From the NCBI GenBank assembly GCA_948441955.1, contig CAOJQZ010000023.1, forward strand, positions 1 to 33,203: DNA of 33,203 nucleotides, given 5' to 3'. The notes beneath the pieces were generated by a model, which saw only the letters and a list, made by a program, of their open reading frames with translations, did no database searches and was not told the DNA's origin. Positions within the stretch are counted from its first letter, which is position 1; each line of letters begins with the position of its first letter. A program made the position numbers and the translations under genes. Source of the DNA: an uncultured Lachnospiraceae bacterium (lineage in GTDB: Bacteria; Bacillota; Clostridia; Lachnospirales; Lachnospiraceae). Shown piece after piece: positions 1 to 6,941 of the stretch.

Positions 1-278
1 CCAGCTTCCGTCCGGCGGAGCATTTTCTCCCGCATATAATCTCTGCACAGGTTCATAGCAATGGTCAGCAGATATCCCTTCAGGTTCCGGTACCGATATC
101 TCTCCACATACCGAACAAATCTTAAAAATGTTTCCTGTGCCAGATCATATGCCTCCTCCCGGCTGCCGGTCTGATAGCAGCAGAAATAATAAATATCATC
201 ATAATATTTTTCTGCAATTTCATTCAGATATTCCTTACTGCCGTTCTGAATCCGGCGGATGAGCTCTTTATCCTCCAA
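1..278 (-). CDS. ECF-type RNA polymerase sigma factor, 5' part only (runs off left edge)
   Basis: The first 92 residues are readable on the minus strand and the frame stays open to base 1, so the gene is cut by the window edge. The start is a TTG at 278-276, preceded by AGGAG at a suitable distance; the frame holds no ATG near its 5' end. The peptide begins LEDKELIRRIQNGSKEYLNE. It then carries a clear sigma-70 region 2: a YYDDIYYFC stretch, the core-binding DLAQETFLRF motif near residues 46-55, and the RYRNLKGYLLTIAMNLCRD stretch that contacts the -10 element (residues about 62-80). This is the extracytoplasmic-function class, which redirects RNA polymerase to a small stress or signal regulon. 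An anti-sigma factor often follows such genes and would lie to the left, outside the window. The regulon cannot be told from here. Confidence 0.85.
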   Translation of the reverse strand, partial: MEDKELIRRIQNGSKEYLNEIAEKYYDDIYYFCCYQTGSREEAYDLAQETFLRFVRYVERYRYRNLKGYLLTIAMNLCRDYMREKMLRRTEA

Positions 279-312
279 AACCAGTCTCCTTTCTGATGTA
301 CAGCTGCGTTTA

Positions 313-324
313 TAAGACGTCTTA
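313..324. promoter_or_regulatory. 12-bp perfect palindrome TAAGACGTCTTA upstream of the ECF sigma gene
   Basis: TAAGACGTCTTA is a perfect palindrome and extends to an 18-base near-palindrome (310-327) with one mismatched pair. It lies between the likely promoter and the sigma-factor start, in the 5' leader. Such symmetry is typical of a dimeric repressor site. No regulator is identified, and chance occurrence in AT-rich DNA cannot be excluded. Confidence 0.35.
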
Positions 325-389
325 CAATAAATATAACCAGGATTTAAAGAAAAAGGATTTACATTTTTAAAATTTTTTAGAAGGATCAG

Positions 390-395
390 ATTATA
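390..395 (-). promoter_or_regulatory. Possible -10 element (TATAAT) for the ECF sigma gene
   Basis: A perfect TATAAT on the minus strand lies about 110 bases upstream of the TTG start. The hexamer 17 bases further upstream (413-418, GGTCTG) is a poor -35, so an activator or a non-standard sigma factor may be needed. One arm of an inverted repeat (408-415) overlaps the -35 zone. Confidence 0.35.
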
Positions 396-407
396 GTATA
401 AATAACG

Positions 408-454
408 TCAGGCAGACCGTAACCATTTATAAAAAATGAAAACTGCCTGCCTGA
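408..454. repeat. Inverted repeat TCAGGCAG / CTGCCTGA, 31-base spacer
   Basis: TCAGGCAG at 408-415 is matched by its exact reverse complement CTGCCTGA at 447-454. The spacer is AT-rich and there is no adjacent T-run on either strand, so a simple rho-independent terminator is unlikely. It lies between the end of the AAA ATPase gene and the presumed sigma-gene promoter. A looped operator or weak hairpin is possible. The surrounding gap (279-549) holds no open reading frame I can support. Confidence 0.45.
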
Positions 455-509
455 TTATTCCACTGAGAATGTCTTTTATGTTTTTCACGTTTTTATTTAT
501 TTTTTTTGT

Positions 510-528
510 ATATAAATCACATTTATAT
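510..528. repeat. AT-rich palindrome ATATAAAT-CAC-ATTTATAT
   Basis: Perfect 8-base arms flank CAC, 21 bases beyond the stop of the AAA ATPase gene. In that gene's direction the hairpin is followed by an A-run rather than a T-run, so it is not a standard terminator for it. It may stabilise the 3' end of the transcript or be a chance feature of AT-rich DNA. Confidence 0.3.
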
Positions 529-549
529 CAAATACAACTTTCAATATAA

Positions 550-1881
550 TTATGATAGTACAATTTCCATTAGCTTTTCTGTAGCATCAGCCAGAAACAA
601 CGGAATATTAAGTGATTTTTTCTCAAATTTTAAATTATCCATAGAAAAACGGATGTGAAGCCTTAATTTTTCTCCGAATTTCTCCTCATACCTTTTCATT
701 CCCCGGCCTTCTCTGTGAGCTGTTGGGCTTATTTCTGCCGGCACAACAGTATCTCTTTTCTGCAGAATAAAATCGACATCGTGGAAAGGGTTGTTCTGCG
801 ACCAATAGCGGGGAGCAGTATGAAACTGTTCTGTCAGGGAGCTTAAGATATAATTTTCCGTAAGCGCTCCGCATGCCTCCGTAAAAAGTCTTGTTCCTTC
901 CGTAAAGGCGGAAGGCGGAATCCGGGACATACGCCTTAATAGCCCCACATCCGGAAGATATACGCGGAAAGCGGACAGATCATCAAAAGCAGACAAAGGC
1001 GTTCCCGGAACATGGCTCCTGTAGATTTTCCTTACATACTGAGTATCCGAAAGCCAGTTCAGAGCGTTCTCGTATTCACGGGCTCTTGCTCCTTCCTTTA
1101 CAAGCTTATAAAAAAATTTTTTATTTTCTCTGGCAAGCTGGGACGGAACTGATTTCCATATACTTAACACCTTCGGAAAGGTTTTCTTATCAGTATAGGC
1201 GGCAAAGGCATGCTCATACATCCCTGTAATCCGGGAAAGCATACCTTGCAGTTCATCCACCTCACGCTTATGAATCCAGGTATGTACCGCCTCCGGCATC
1301 CCTCCCGTCACAAAATAGACCTTCAGCTTTTCCGATAATATCTGAAACCACATCTCCGGCACCGGCGAAAGTGAATGTATATCCTCTATGTATTCCGCAA
1401 GCTCTTCATTTCCATCAGCCTTAAGTGTCTCCGTAAATGTCATAGGCCCAAGTTCCATCCTGTTGATTTTCTCAATTGGAAATACCCTTTGAAGAGGTGT
1501 TCCGGCACAGATGACATGGAACTGCGGCGCCTGATCGTGGAAGGCTTCCAGGGTGTCAATGACCTCCGGACAGTCCTGCACGTCATCCAGAATCAGCAGT
1601 GTTTTTTCCGGCAGGATCCGCTGTCCGCAAGAAAGCATCAGACTCTGGAGGATTCTCTTTCCATAATCGTCTTCTGTTTTAAAAATTTCTTTCTTTTGAA
1701 AAAATTGTTTATATTCTTCCTGTTCACGTAAACTTATATAAACAGTATTTTTATAATACTGTTTTCCGAATTCCTTAAGTACCCATGTCTTTCCTGAACG
1801 GTTTACTCCTTGTAAATAAAGAGGTTTACGATATCTCGATCCCTTCCAGCCCTGAAGATCCTTCAAAATTGTACGTTCCAT
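550..1881 (-). CDS. AAA-family ATPase with DUF4143-like C-terminal domain
   Basis: This 443-residue protein belongs to the single-gene ATPases common and often multi-copy in Clostridia and archaea; their biological role is unsettled. An N-terminal ATPase has Walker A GVNRSGKT (residues 25-32), Walker B LLILDD (95-100) and a sensor-like ICAGTP stretch near 124. Residues about 210-390 resemble DUF4143, which has a restriction-endonuclease-like fold. The ALTENYILSSL and DVDFIL segments are recognisable, but the usual ExK end of the nuclease motif reads AEIS (382-385), so the catalytic lysine is missing. The Walker A usually reads closer to GxRQVGKT in relatives. AAGGAG lies at good spacing before the ATG. 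The gene stands alone, with its own promoter, between AT-rich flanks. That suggests accessory DNA, but no partner gene is present. Confidence 0.85.
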   Translation of the reverse strand: MERTILKDLQGWKGSRYRKPLYLQGVNRSGKTWVLKEFGKQYYKNTVYISLREQEEYKQFFQKKEIFKTEDDYGKRILQSLMLSCGQRILPEKTLLILDDVQDCPEVIDTLEAFHDQAPQFHVICAGTPLQRVFPIEKINRMELGPMTFTETLKADGNEELAEYIEDIHSLSPVPEMWFQILSEKLKVYFVTGGMPEAVHTWIHKREVDELQGMLSRITGMYEHAFAAYTDKKTFPKVLSIWKSVPSQLARENKKFFYKLVKEGARAREYENALNWLSDTQYVRKIYRSHVPGTPLSAFDDLSAFRVYLPDVGLLRRMSRIPPSAFTEGTRLFTEACGALTENYILSSLTEQFHTAPRYWSQNNPFHDVDFILQKRDTVVPAEISPTAHREGRGMKRYEEKFGEKLRLHIRFSMDNLKFEKKSLNIPLFLADATEKLMEIVLS

Positions 1882-1913
1882 ATACGCTCCTTCGTAAGTT
1901 TTAATCTGTTTTG

Positions 1914-1942
1914 ATTATACTCTATGGAAAATAATTATGCAA
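1914..1942 (-). promoter_or_regulatory. Sigma-A-type promoter for the AAA ATPase gene
   Basis: On the minus strand, TTGCAT (1937-1942) and TATAAT (1914-1919) are separated by 17 bases, close to consensus. The gap to the ATG at 1881 leaves a leader of roughly 25 bases containing AAGGAG. The divergent ttcA-like gene must start from the same 110-base gap, but I see no equally clear promoter for it. Confidence 0.7.
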
Positions 1943-1991
1943 TCTGATACAATATTGTTATATATGCATATAAGAAATGAAAGGATAATAT

Positions 1992-2726
1992 ATGACATTA
2001 CAAAAACTTCTAAGCTATACACGAAAAGCGGTTGATGAATATACAATGATTGAGGACGGCGACCACATTGCAGTGGGAATATCCGGGGGAAAAGACAGTC
2101 TGGCTTTATTATATGCGCTTCACGGATTAAAACGGTTTTACCCGAACCTATTTGAGTTAAGCGCTGTTACGGTGGATTTGGGCTATGAAAAATGTAATTT
2201 TTCTCCTGTGGCAGAGCTTGCAGAAGAACTTAAAGTTCCCTATAAGATCGTAAAAACGGATATTGCCCATATTTTATTTGAAGAAAGAAAGGAGAGTAAT
2301 CCCTGTTCCCTTTGTGCCAAAATGAGAAAAGGTGCTCTTAATCAAGCGGCAAGATCGATGGGCTGTAATAAAGTGGCTTATGCCCATCATAAGGATGATA
2401 TCATTGAGACGATGCTGCTCTCTCTTTTATTTGAGGGACGCTTCTATTCCTTTTCACCAAAAACCTATCTGGACCGTATGGATCTGACGGTCATCCGTCC
2501 TGTAATGTTTGTGGAGGAGGCCGAGATTATTGGTTTTAAAAATAAATATGGACTCCCTGTTATTACAAGCAGATGTCCCATCGACGGATATACAAAACGA
2601 CAATATGCAAAAGAGCTTGTCAGCCGGCTGAATTATGAGCATCCTGGGGCAAAGCAGAGGATGTTTACTGCTATTTTAAACGGAAAAATAGAGGGATGGC
2701 CGGAACGCATCCCTCATATAAGATAA
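1992..2726 (+). CDS. TtcA-like tRNA 2-thiolation enzyme (PP-loop ATPase)
   Basis: This 244-residue member of the TtcA/TtuA family adenylates a tRNA base and replaces oxygen with sulfur, using an iron-sulfur cluster. The PP-loop signature SGGKDS is at residues 31-36. A CSLC pair at 105-108 and a third cysteine at 195 (RCPIDG) fit the three-cysteine cluster pattern of the family. AHHKDDIIET (131-140) is the conserved nucleotide-site segment. E. coli TtcA makes 2-thiocytidine at position 32 of tRNA. The protein here is shorter and the exact substrate base cannot be assigned, so no gene symbol is given. AAAGGA precedes the ATG. Transcription runs towards the cytidylate-kinase-like gene, and the two stop codons are separated by a single base. 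Confidence 0.85.
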   Translation: MTLQKLLSYTRKAVDEYTMIEDGDHIAVGISGGKDSLALLYALHGLKRFYPNLFELSAVTVDLGYEKCNFSPVAELAEELKVPYKIVKTDIAHILFEERKESNPCSLCAKMRKGALNQAARSMGCNKVAYAHHKDDIIETMLLSLLFEGRFYSFSPKTYLDRMDLTVIRPVMFVEEAEIIGFKNKYGLPVITSRCPIDGYTKRQYAKELVSRLNYEHPGAKQRMFTAILNGKIEGWPERIPHIR

Positions 2727-2727
2727 A

Positions 2728-3366
2728 TTATAATCTTCTGTTTTCTGTATTTTCCTTTAATTCTACCAGATGCTCAATTGCCTCGGCAGTTCCGTTAATG
2801 CCTAATACTGAGCTGTCAAGGCACATGTGGTAGCTCTCGGTTGCTCCCCATTTTTTATTGCTGTAATAGTTGTAGTAGCTGGCACGCTTTTTATCTGTTT
2901 TTACAATAATGTCCCTGGCTTTGGCATCTGTCAGATCATAAATACGGGCAATACGGCGTATTCTGGCATCCATCTTTGCATGAATAAACAGGCTTAATAC
3001 ATTGTCATACTCCTCTAATGCGTAATCTGCACACCGCCCCACAAGGATGCAGGGACCCTCATCCGCAATTTTTTTAATTGCGTCAAACTGTGCAAGAAAT
3101 ACTTTATGATTAATCGGCATATCGGTATAGCTCCCTGAAGTATATCCCAGAGAATAGGTATCCATTACAAGAGAATACAGAAAGCTGCTGGTAGGTTTTT
3201 CGTCATGTGTCTCAAACAGTTCCTGACAGAGTCCGCTTTCCTTTGCGGCACGATCCAACATCTCTTTATCATATAATTTAATACCCAGATCCTTTGCTAC
3301 TTTATAGCCGATTTCCCGTCCGGCGCTGCCATATTGTCTGCCGATTGTTATAATGGTATTTGCCAT
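2728..3366 (-). CDS. Cytidylate kinase-like family protein
   Basis: This protein of about 212 residues matches the cytidylate kinase-like family (Pfam Cytidylate_kin2), common in Clostridia and distinct from canonical Cmk. It begins MANTIITIGRQYGSAGREIG, the glycine-rich phosphate loop, followed by KLYDKEML. Further along are CILVGRCADYAL and the arginine-rich lid RIRRIARIYDL, then a family-typical YYNYYSNKKWG block. The substrate is unproven for these paralogues; nucleotide phosphorylation is inferred from the fold. A GTG at 3375 also opens the frame but abuts the AGGAG site. The ATG at 3366 has 10-base spacing and was chosen. The gene has its own promoter and is probably monocistronic. Confidence 0.85.
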   Translation of the reverse strand: MANTIITIGRQYGSAGREIGYKVAKDLGIKLYDKEMLDRAAKESGLCQELFETHDEKPTSSFLYSLVMDTYSLGYTSGSYTDMPINHKVFLAQFDAIKKIADEGPCILVGRCADYALEEYDNVLSLFIHAKMDARIRRIARIYDLTDAKARDIIVKTDKKRASYYNYYSNKKWGATESYHMCLDSSVLGINGTAEAIEHLVELKENTENRRL

Positions 3367-3398
3367 ACATATCACGCTCCTTTTTGCTGTATATACAT

Positions 3399-3427
3399 AT
3401 TATACAACTTTTTAATACAAATGTACA
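3399..3427 (-). promoter_or_regulatory. Promoter for the cytidylate-kinase-like gene
   Basis: The -10 is a perfect TATAAT at 3399-3404. The -35 is TGTACA at 3422-3427 (four of six consensus bases) with 17-base spacing. A small inverted repeat (ACACAA-TTT-TTGTGT, 3425-3439) overlaps the upstream edge of the -35 and could be an operator. A second short AT-rich hairpin (3443-3457) lies further upstream, just after the pseudouridine synthase stop. Confidence 0.6.
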
Positions 3428-3467
3428 CAATTTTTGTGTTATTTAGATTATATCTAATCTTTCATTC

Positions 3468-4388
3468 TTATTGCTGGCTCTGTTCCAAATATGATAATAA
3501 TTTTGAAAAGTAGTCTGGAAGGGGGGCGGTTACTTCCAGGTACTCCTTTGTAACAGGATGTATGATTCCAATGGTTTTGGCATGAAGCGTTTGTCCTATA
3601 AGTTTGGGAAACGGACATCTCCTGGGACCGTAAACGCAGTCTCCTACAATAGGGTGTCCGATGTCTGCCATGTGAACCCGGATTTGATGGGTTCTGCCGG
3701 TTTCCAGCTGACACTGGATATAGGTGTAAGCCCCGAAACGTTTCAATACAGAATAGTGCGTAACAGCTGTTCTGGAGTTTTTTGCATATGTACTCATTTT
3801 TTTCCGGTCTGTTGGATGACGCCCTATAGGAGCATTTATAGTTCCTTTATCTTCCTTTATATTTCCGTGAACCACAGCTTCATAAACACGATAGATAGAA
3901 TGCTCCTTTAACTGCTCAGACAGGCTCAGATGAGCTTTGTCATTTTTACAGACAATAAGAGAACCTGTAGTATCCATATCAATCCGGTGTACAATCCCTG
4001 GACGCCTGTATTCACCGATACCGGACAGCTCGTTCCCACAGTGGTACATCAAAGCATTTACAAGGGTTCCGCTATAATGTCCCGGAGCGGGATGCACAAC
4101 CATCTGCTTCGGTTTATTTACAATAAGAATATCAGCGTCCTCATAGAGAATATCCAGCGGGATATTCTCTGCCGCAATATCAGGCTCTGCAATATCCGGA
4201 AATGTAATTTCTACCTGATCACCCGAAATAAGCCTGTAATTTGCTTTTACAGGCTTATTATTTATAGTTATGCACCCATTCTTAATCAGTTTTTGTATAT
4301 AAGAACGGGATTTATCGGTAAGCTCTTCAGCCAGATAGCGGTCAATCCGCTCTCCTTCTCCGCTTTCCACTGTGAAGTATCTGTTCAA
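3468..4388 (-). CDS. RluA/RluD-family 23S rRNA-type pseudouridine synthase
   Basis: This 306-residue RNA pseudouridine synthase isomerises specific uridines, in the RluD subgroup those of 23S rRNA helix 69. An N-terminal S4 RNA-binding domain (about 12-75) contains IDRYLAEEL and SRSYIQKLIKNGCITIN. The catalytic domain carries HRIDMDTTGSLIV, with the family's catalytic aspartate at residue 139. GRTHQIRVHM lies near the C-terminus. Length and the position directly after lspA match the rluD/ylyB locus of Firmicutes. The start is TTG, with an AGGAGGAGG site buried in the 3' end of lspA. The genes overlap by 47 bases, so translation is probably coupled. The exact target uridines are inferred. Confidence 0.9.
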   Translation of the reverse strand: MNRYFTVESGEGERIDRYLAEELTDKSRSYIQKLIKNGCITINNKPVKANYRLISGDQVEITFPDIAEPDIAAENIPLDILYEDADILIVNKPKQMVVHPAPGHYSGTLVNALMYHCGNELSGIGEYRRPGIVHRIDMDTTGSLIVCKNDKAHLSLSEQLKEHSIYRVYEAVVHGNIKEDKGTINAPIGRHPTDRKKMSTYAKNSRTAVTHYSVLKRFGAYTYIQCQLETGRTHQIRVHMADIGHPIVGDCVYGPRRCPFPKLIGQTLHAKTIGIIHPVTKEYLEVTAPLPDYFSKLLSYLEQSQQ

Positions 4389-4875
4389 GTTCCTCCTCCT
4401 TGTAATAAAAGCACAGTAACAAAAATAAAAAAATGGTTGTTACAGTCACATAAATATCAGCCACATTGAATATCGGAAAATCAATAAGCTTAAAATATAA
4501 AAAATCCACTACATAGTCAAGTCTTACCCGATCTATGAAATTTCCAAGCGCTCCAGATACAATTAAAACCGCGCAGACACGAAGAGGCATATAATGACGG
4601 CTCATAGGAACCCTTGCATAGAACCATACTACGACAGCACATATTATGGCGACACTGATGTAAAAAAAGAGCTTTTGATTCTGAAATAATCCAAATGCCG
4701 CTCCACGATTTTCAAGATACTCCAGCTGAAAGACTCCTTTTATAATCACATAAGGCTTTTGTCCCTTTAGTCTGGTAAGTGCAAAATATTTTGTCGTCTG
4801 ATCCAGTACCGTCCCCAGGAATATTCCAAGAACAGCTAAAAGATAATGCAGATTTCGTTCATATTGGCTTTTCAT
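4342..4875 (-). CDS. lspA: Lipoprotein signal peptidase (signal peptidase II)
   Basis: This 177-residue membrane aspartyl protease cleaves the signal peptide from diacylated prolipoproteins. Four membrane helices are evident. Family motifs are ENRGAAFGLF (residues 55-64) and SGALGNFIDRVRLDYVVDF (107-125). FNVAD (136-140) supplies the second catalytic aspartate; the pair is D124 and D140. The C-terminus is basic (KRRRRAD) and overlaps the next gene. It sits between ylmH and the pseudouridine synthase gene, the usual Firmicute neighbourhood, 16 bases after ylmH. The start is ATG with an upstream GAGGAT. Confidence 0.95.
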   Translation of the reverse strand: MKSQYERNLHYLLAVLGIFLGTVLDQTTKYFALTRLKGQKPYVIIKGVFQLEYLENRGAAFGLFQNQKLFFYISVAIICAVVVWFYARVPMSRHYMPLRVCAVLIVSGALGNFIDRVRLDYVVDFLYFKLIDFPIFNVADIYVTVTTIFLFLLLCFYYKEEELEQILHSGKRRRRAD

Positions 4876-4891
4876 GAATCATCCTCACATT

Positions 4892-5644
4892 TCAGATATA
4901 TTTTTTTATAGAAATCAAATACCGTCCTTTTTTCGTTTCTGAAAGAACATCTTCGTACATGATTCTTCCGGTCCCCCGGAGAGAGATAATATCTCCCGGC
5001 TTCAAATGATATCCGTTGCTTGTAATTAATTTTCCGTTTACAAATACTTTACCGCCTTCAATAAGCGGGGTCAGCTTGCTTCTGGAAAGTGGATATGCTG
5101 CGGACAGTACAGTATCAAGACGTATAGAGGGAACAGTACCCTTTATCTGCTCAAACCGGGGAGCGTATGTAATATCTGCCGTATCTTCTATATGTACAGT
5201 AACCTGGGTATGACGAATTTTACTCAAATTTTCCGAAATATATGCTGCAATCTCTTCTTTTGCGAATATTACAGCTTCCTTCTCTTCTATAAGGATGTCG
5301 CCAAGCTTACAACGCTCAATTCCAAGATTCATCAAGGCTCCAAGATAGTCCCTGTGGGTTAGATTCTCTGCAAAGCGTTTATTTACCGGAAATGTATGAA
5401 GTATTTTCACAGGATATGTAAAACAAAGAGCATCAGGTAGAAATGCAGCCATCTGACGCTCTGATAGATCATATCCCCCGAAGGTTTCGAACCTTGCTGG
5501 AAACATATTCTTTGGTATTGTATGAAGTATATTTAATTCATTCAGATTCAAAAAATCTGAAAATGTAGCAATTCCCCGATAATATGCCAAATTTGACAAT
5601 TCAATAAGACGCTTTTCCAGCATGGTTTCTTCTTTTACAGTCAT
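4892..5644 (-). CDS. ylmH: YlmH-family S4-domain RNA-binding protein
   Basis: A protein of about 250 residues from the cluster downstream of sepF. The N-terminal two thirds match the YlmH fold, with VKILHTFPVNKRFAENLTHRDYLGALMNLGIER and GDILIEEKEAVIFAKEEIA-type segments. The C-terminal S4 domain has LSRSKLTPLIEGGKVFVNGKLI and LKPGDIISLRG. B. subtilis YlmH acts as a ribosome-associated quality-control factor that adds C-terminal alanine tails on obstructed large subunits; the same role here is inferred from homology. A GTG at 5647 and an ATG at 5644 are adjacent; the ATG has better spacing from AGGTG and was chosen. The gene starts 8 bases after the sepF stop. Confidence 0.88.
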   Translation of the reverse strand: MTVKEETMLEKRLIELSNLAYYRGIATFSDFLNLNELNILHTIPKNMFPARFETFGGYDLSERQMAAFLPDALCFTYPVKILHTFPVNKRFAENLTHRDYLGALMNLGIERCKLGDILIEEKEAVIFAKEEIAAYISENLSKIRHTQVTVHIEDTADITYAPRFEQIKGTVPSIRLDTVLSAAYPLSRSKLTPLIEGGKVFVNGKLITSNGYHLKPGDIISLRGTGRIMYEDVLSETKKGRYLISIKKYI

Positions 5645-5652
5645 CACAGCAC

Positions 5653-6207
5653 CTAAAATCTGGAGCGCATGGAGGAGGCGTCAAAAGACGTGTTAAGAAG
5701 ATCCTGCAGGTCTCCGGATATATCAACATTTGTTGGGGTTACCAGGAATATATAATTCGAAATCTTTTGCAAATTACCGCTGATTGCATAAGTTGCTCCT
5801 GATGTGAAGTCAATAATACGCTGTGCAATTTCAAGATCAAGCCCTTCCAGATTTAAAATTACTGTCCGTCCGTCTAGGAGCGTTTCCGTAATCTCCCGTG
5901 CATCTTCCACCGATGTGGGTTTAATAACACAAACCTCCATACTGACATTGGACCGCCTCGCAGGCTGACGCATAGGCGTTACTTTATTACCGCTGTTCGA
6001 ACGGGAATTCCGGGAGGATCTTGCCGGAGGATTATATCCGTCATCATAGTCATCGTCTTCATATGTCTTCTCCTTCCGGAAAAAGCTTCTCTTCGGTTTT
6101 TCTTCATAGCCGTAGTCGTCTTCATATCCATCATCAAAGAAGTCATCATCATAGTCATCATCATCATTCAATTTCATGATGTCCATAAACTTATCTAAAA
6201 CTCCCAT
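5653..6207 (-). CDS. sepF: Cell division protein SepF
   Basis: This 184-residue FtsZ-ring anchor begins with an amphipathic membrane-binding helix (MGVLDKFMDIMKLN). A very acidic linker follows (residues 15-58, rich in D, E and Y), then a basic, serine-rich stretch, then the conserved SepF core (about 88-184). The core has EDAREITETLLDGRTVILNLEGL, ARRIIDF-like helix QRIIDFTSGATYAI, and IFLVTPTNVDISGD. SepF tethers FtsZ to the membrane and shapes the septum. AGGAG lies 8 bases before the ATG. The acidic linker is encoded by many GAT/GAC triplets. The gene is in tight register with yggS upstream and ylmH downstream, the typical dcw-flank order. Confidence 0.95.
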   Translation of the reverse strand: MGVLDKFMDIMKLNDDDDYDDDFFDDGYEDDYGYEEKPKRSFFRKEKTYEDDDYDDGYNPPARSSRNSRSNSGNKVTPMRQPARRSNVSMEVCVIKPTSVEDAREITETLLDGRTVILNLEGLDLEIAQRIIDFTSGATYAISGNLQKISNYIFLVTPTNVDISGDLQDLLNTSFDASSMRSRF

Positions 6208-6218
6208 TATTAATTCTC

Positions 6219-6923
6219 CTATCCTATATTTGTTTGAGCATAACTGCGCTCACCAAATATTCCGGTTCCTACACGCACCATTGTTGCTCCCTCTTCAATG
6301 GCCACCCGGTAATCGTTAGTCATCCCCATTGACAGTACACTCATGTTAATATTATGTCCGTTTTTCTTTGCAATGTCAACAGATAATTTTTTTAAATGTG
6401 CGAAAACAGGTCTGTTTTCTTCCGGATTTTCTACATAAGGCGCAATTGTCATAAGTCCTTTAACCCTGATATGAGACATTTCAGAAACCTTTTCTGTAAA
6501 TTCAAAAACCTCTTCCGGCATAAGCCCAAATTTACTCTTTTCTCCTGCAACATTAACCTCTATCAAAATATCTGTAATGATGTTTTGTTTTGCTGCTTCT
6601 TTTTCAATTGCCTCCGCAAGGCGCAAAGAATCTACAGAATGGATTAGTGATACTTTACCTATTATATATTTGATCTTGTTCCGCTGGAGATGACCGATCA
6701 TATGCCACTCTATATCCTCAGGCAATTCATCATATTTTCCGGCAAGCTCCTGAACCTTATTTTCCCCGAATACACGGAGGCCTAACTCGTATGCCTTTTG
6801 AAGCATACAGACTGGTTTTGTTTTACTTACAGCAATCAGAGTTACTTCCTCACGTGACCGTCCGCTCCTTTCACACGCCTTCCTGATTTCACTTTCAACA
6901 TAATCGATATTTTCCTTCAACAT
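6219..6923 (-). CDS. YggS/PLPBP-family pyridoxal phosphate homeostasis protein
   Basis: A protein of 234 residues from the family that binds pyridoxal 5'-phosphate without known catalysis and buffers PLP and amino/keto-acid pools. AVSKTKP (residues 31-37) holds the PLP lysine, K36. FGENKVQEL, WHMIGHLQRNKIK, IEVNVAGEKSKFG, GLMTIAPY and SMGMTNDYRVAIEEGATMVRVGTGIFGER are all family signatures. A GTG four codons upstream (6935) is possible but lies against its own purine tract; the ATG at 6923 was preferred. The gene precedes sepF by 11 bases. This conserved pairing (ylmE in Bacillus) is why it is often listed with division genes, although a direct division role is unproven. Confidence 0.92.
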   Translation of the reverse strand: MLKENIDYVESEIRKACERSGRSREEVTLIAVSKTKPVCMLQKAYELGLRVFGENKVQELAGKYDELPEDIEWHMIGHLQRNKIKYIIGKVSLIHSVDSLRLAEAIEKEAAKQNIITDILIEVNVAGEKSKFGLMPEEVFEFTEKVSEMSHIRVKGLMTIAPYVENPEENRPVFAHLKKLSVDIAKKNGHNINMSVLSMGMTNDYRVAIEEGATMVRVGTGIFGERSYAQTNIG

Positions 6924-6941
6924 TCTTCCCCACACTCCCTT

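Noticed and set aside
510..528. AT-rich palindrome as a terminator of the AAA ATPase gene
   Set aside because: In the transcript direction an A-run rather than a U-run follows the stem, and the stem is nearly all A/T.
550..1881. Anti-phage defence system built on the AAA ATPase
   Set aside because: It is a single gene flanked by a sigma factor and a tRNA-modification gene, with no partner nuclease, methyltransferase or integrase in view.
3930..4469. 179-codon plus-strand open frame
   Set aside because: It runs opposite the pseudouridine synthase and lspA, both of which have strong family motifs; the translated sequence has no plausible domain.
6034..6165. Repetitive GAT/GAC triplets as a possible CRISPR or tandem-repeat element
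   Set aside because: The period is three bases and in frame with the SepF acidic linker, with no repeat-spacer structure.
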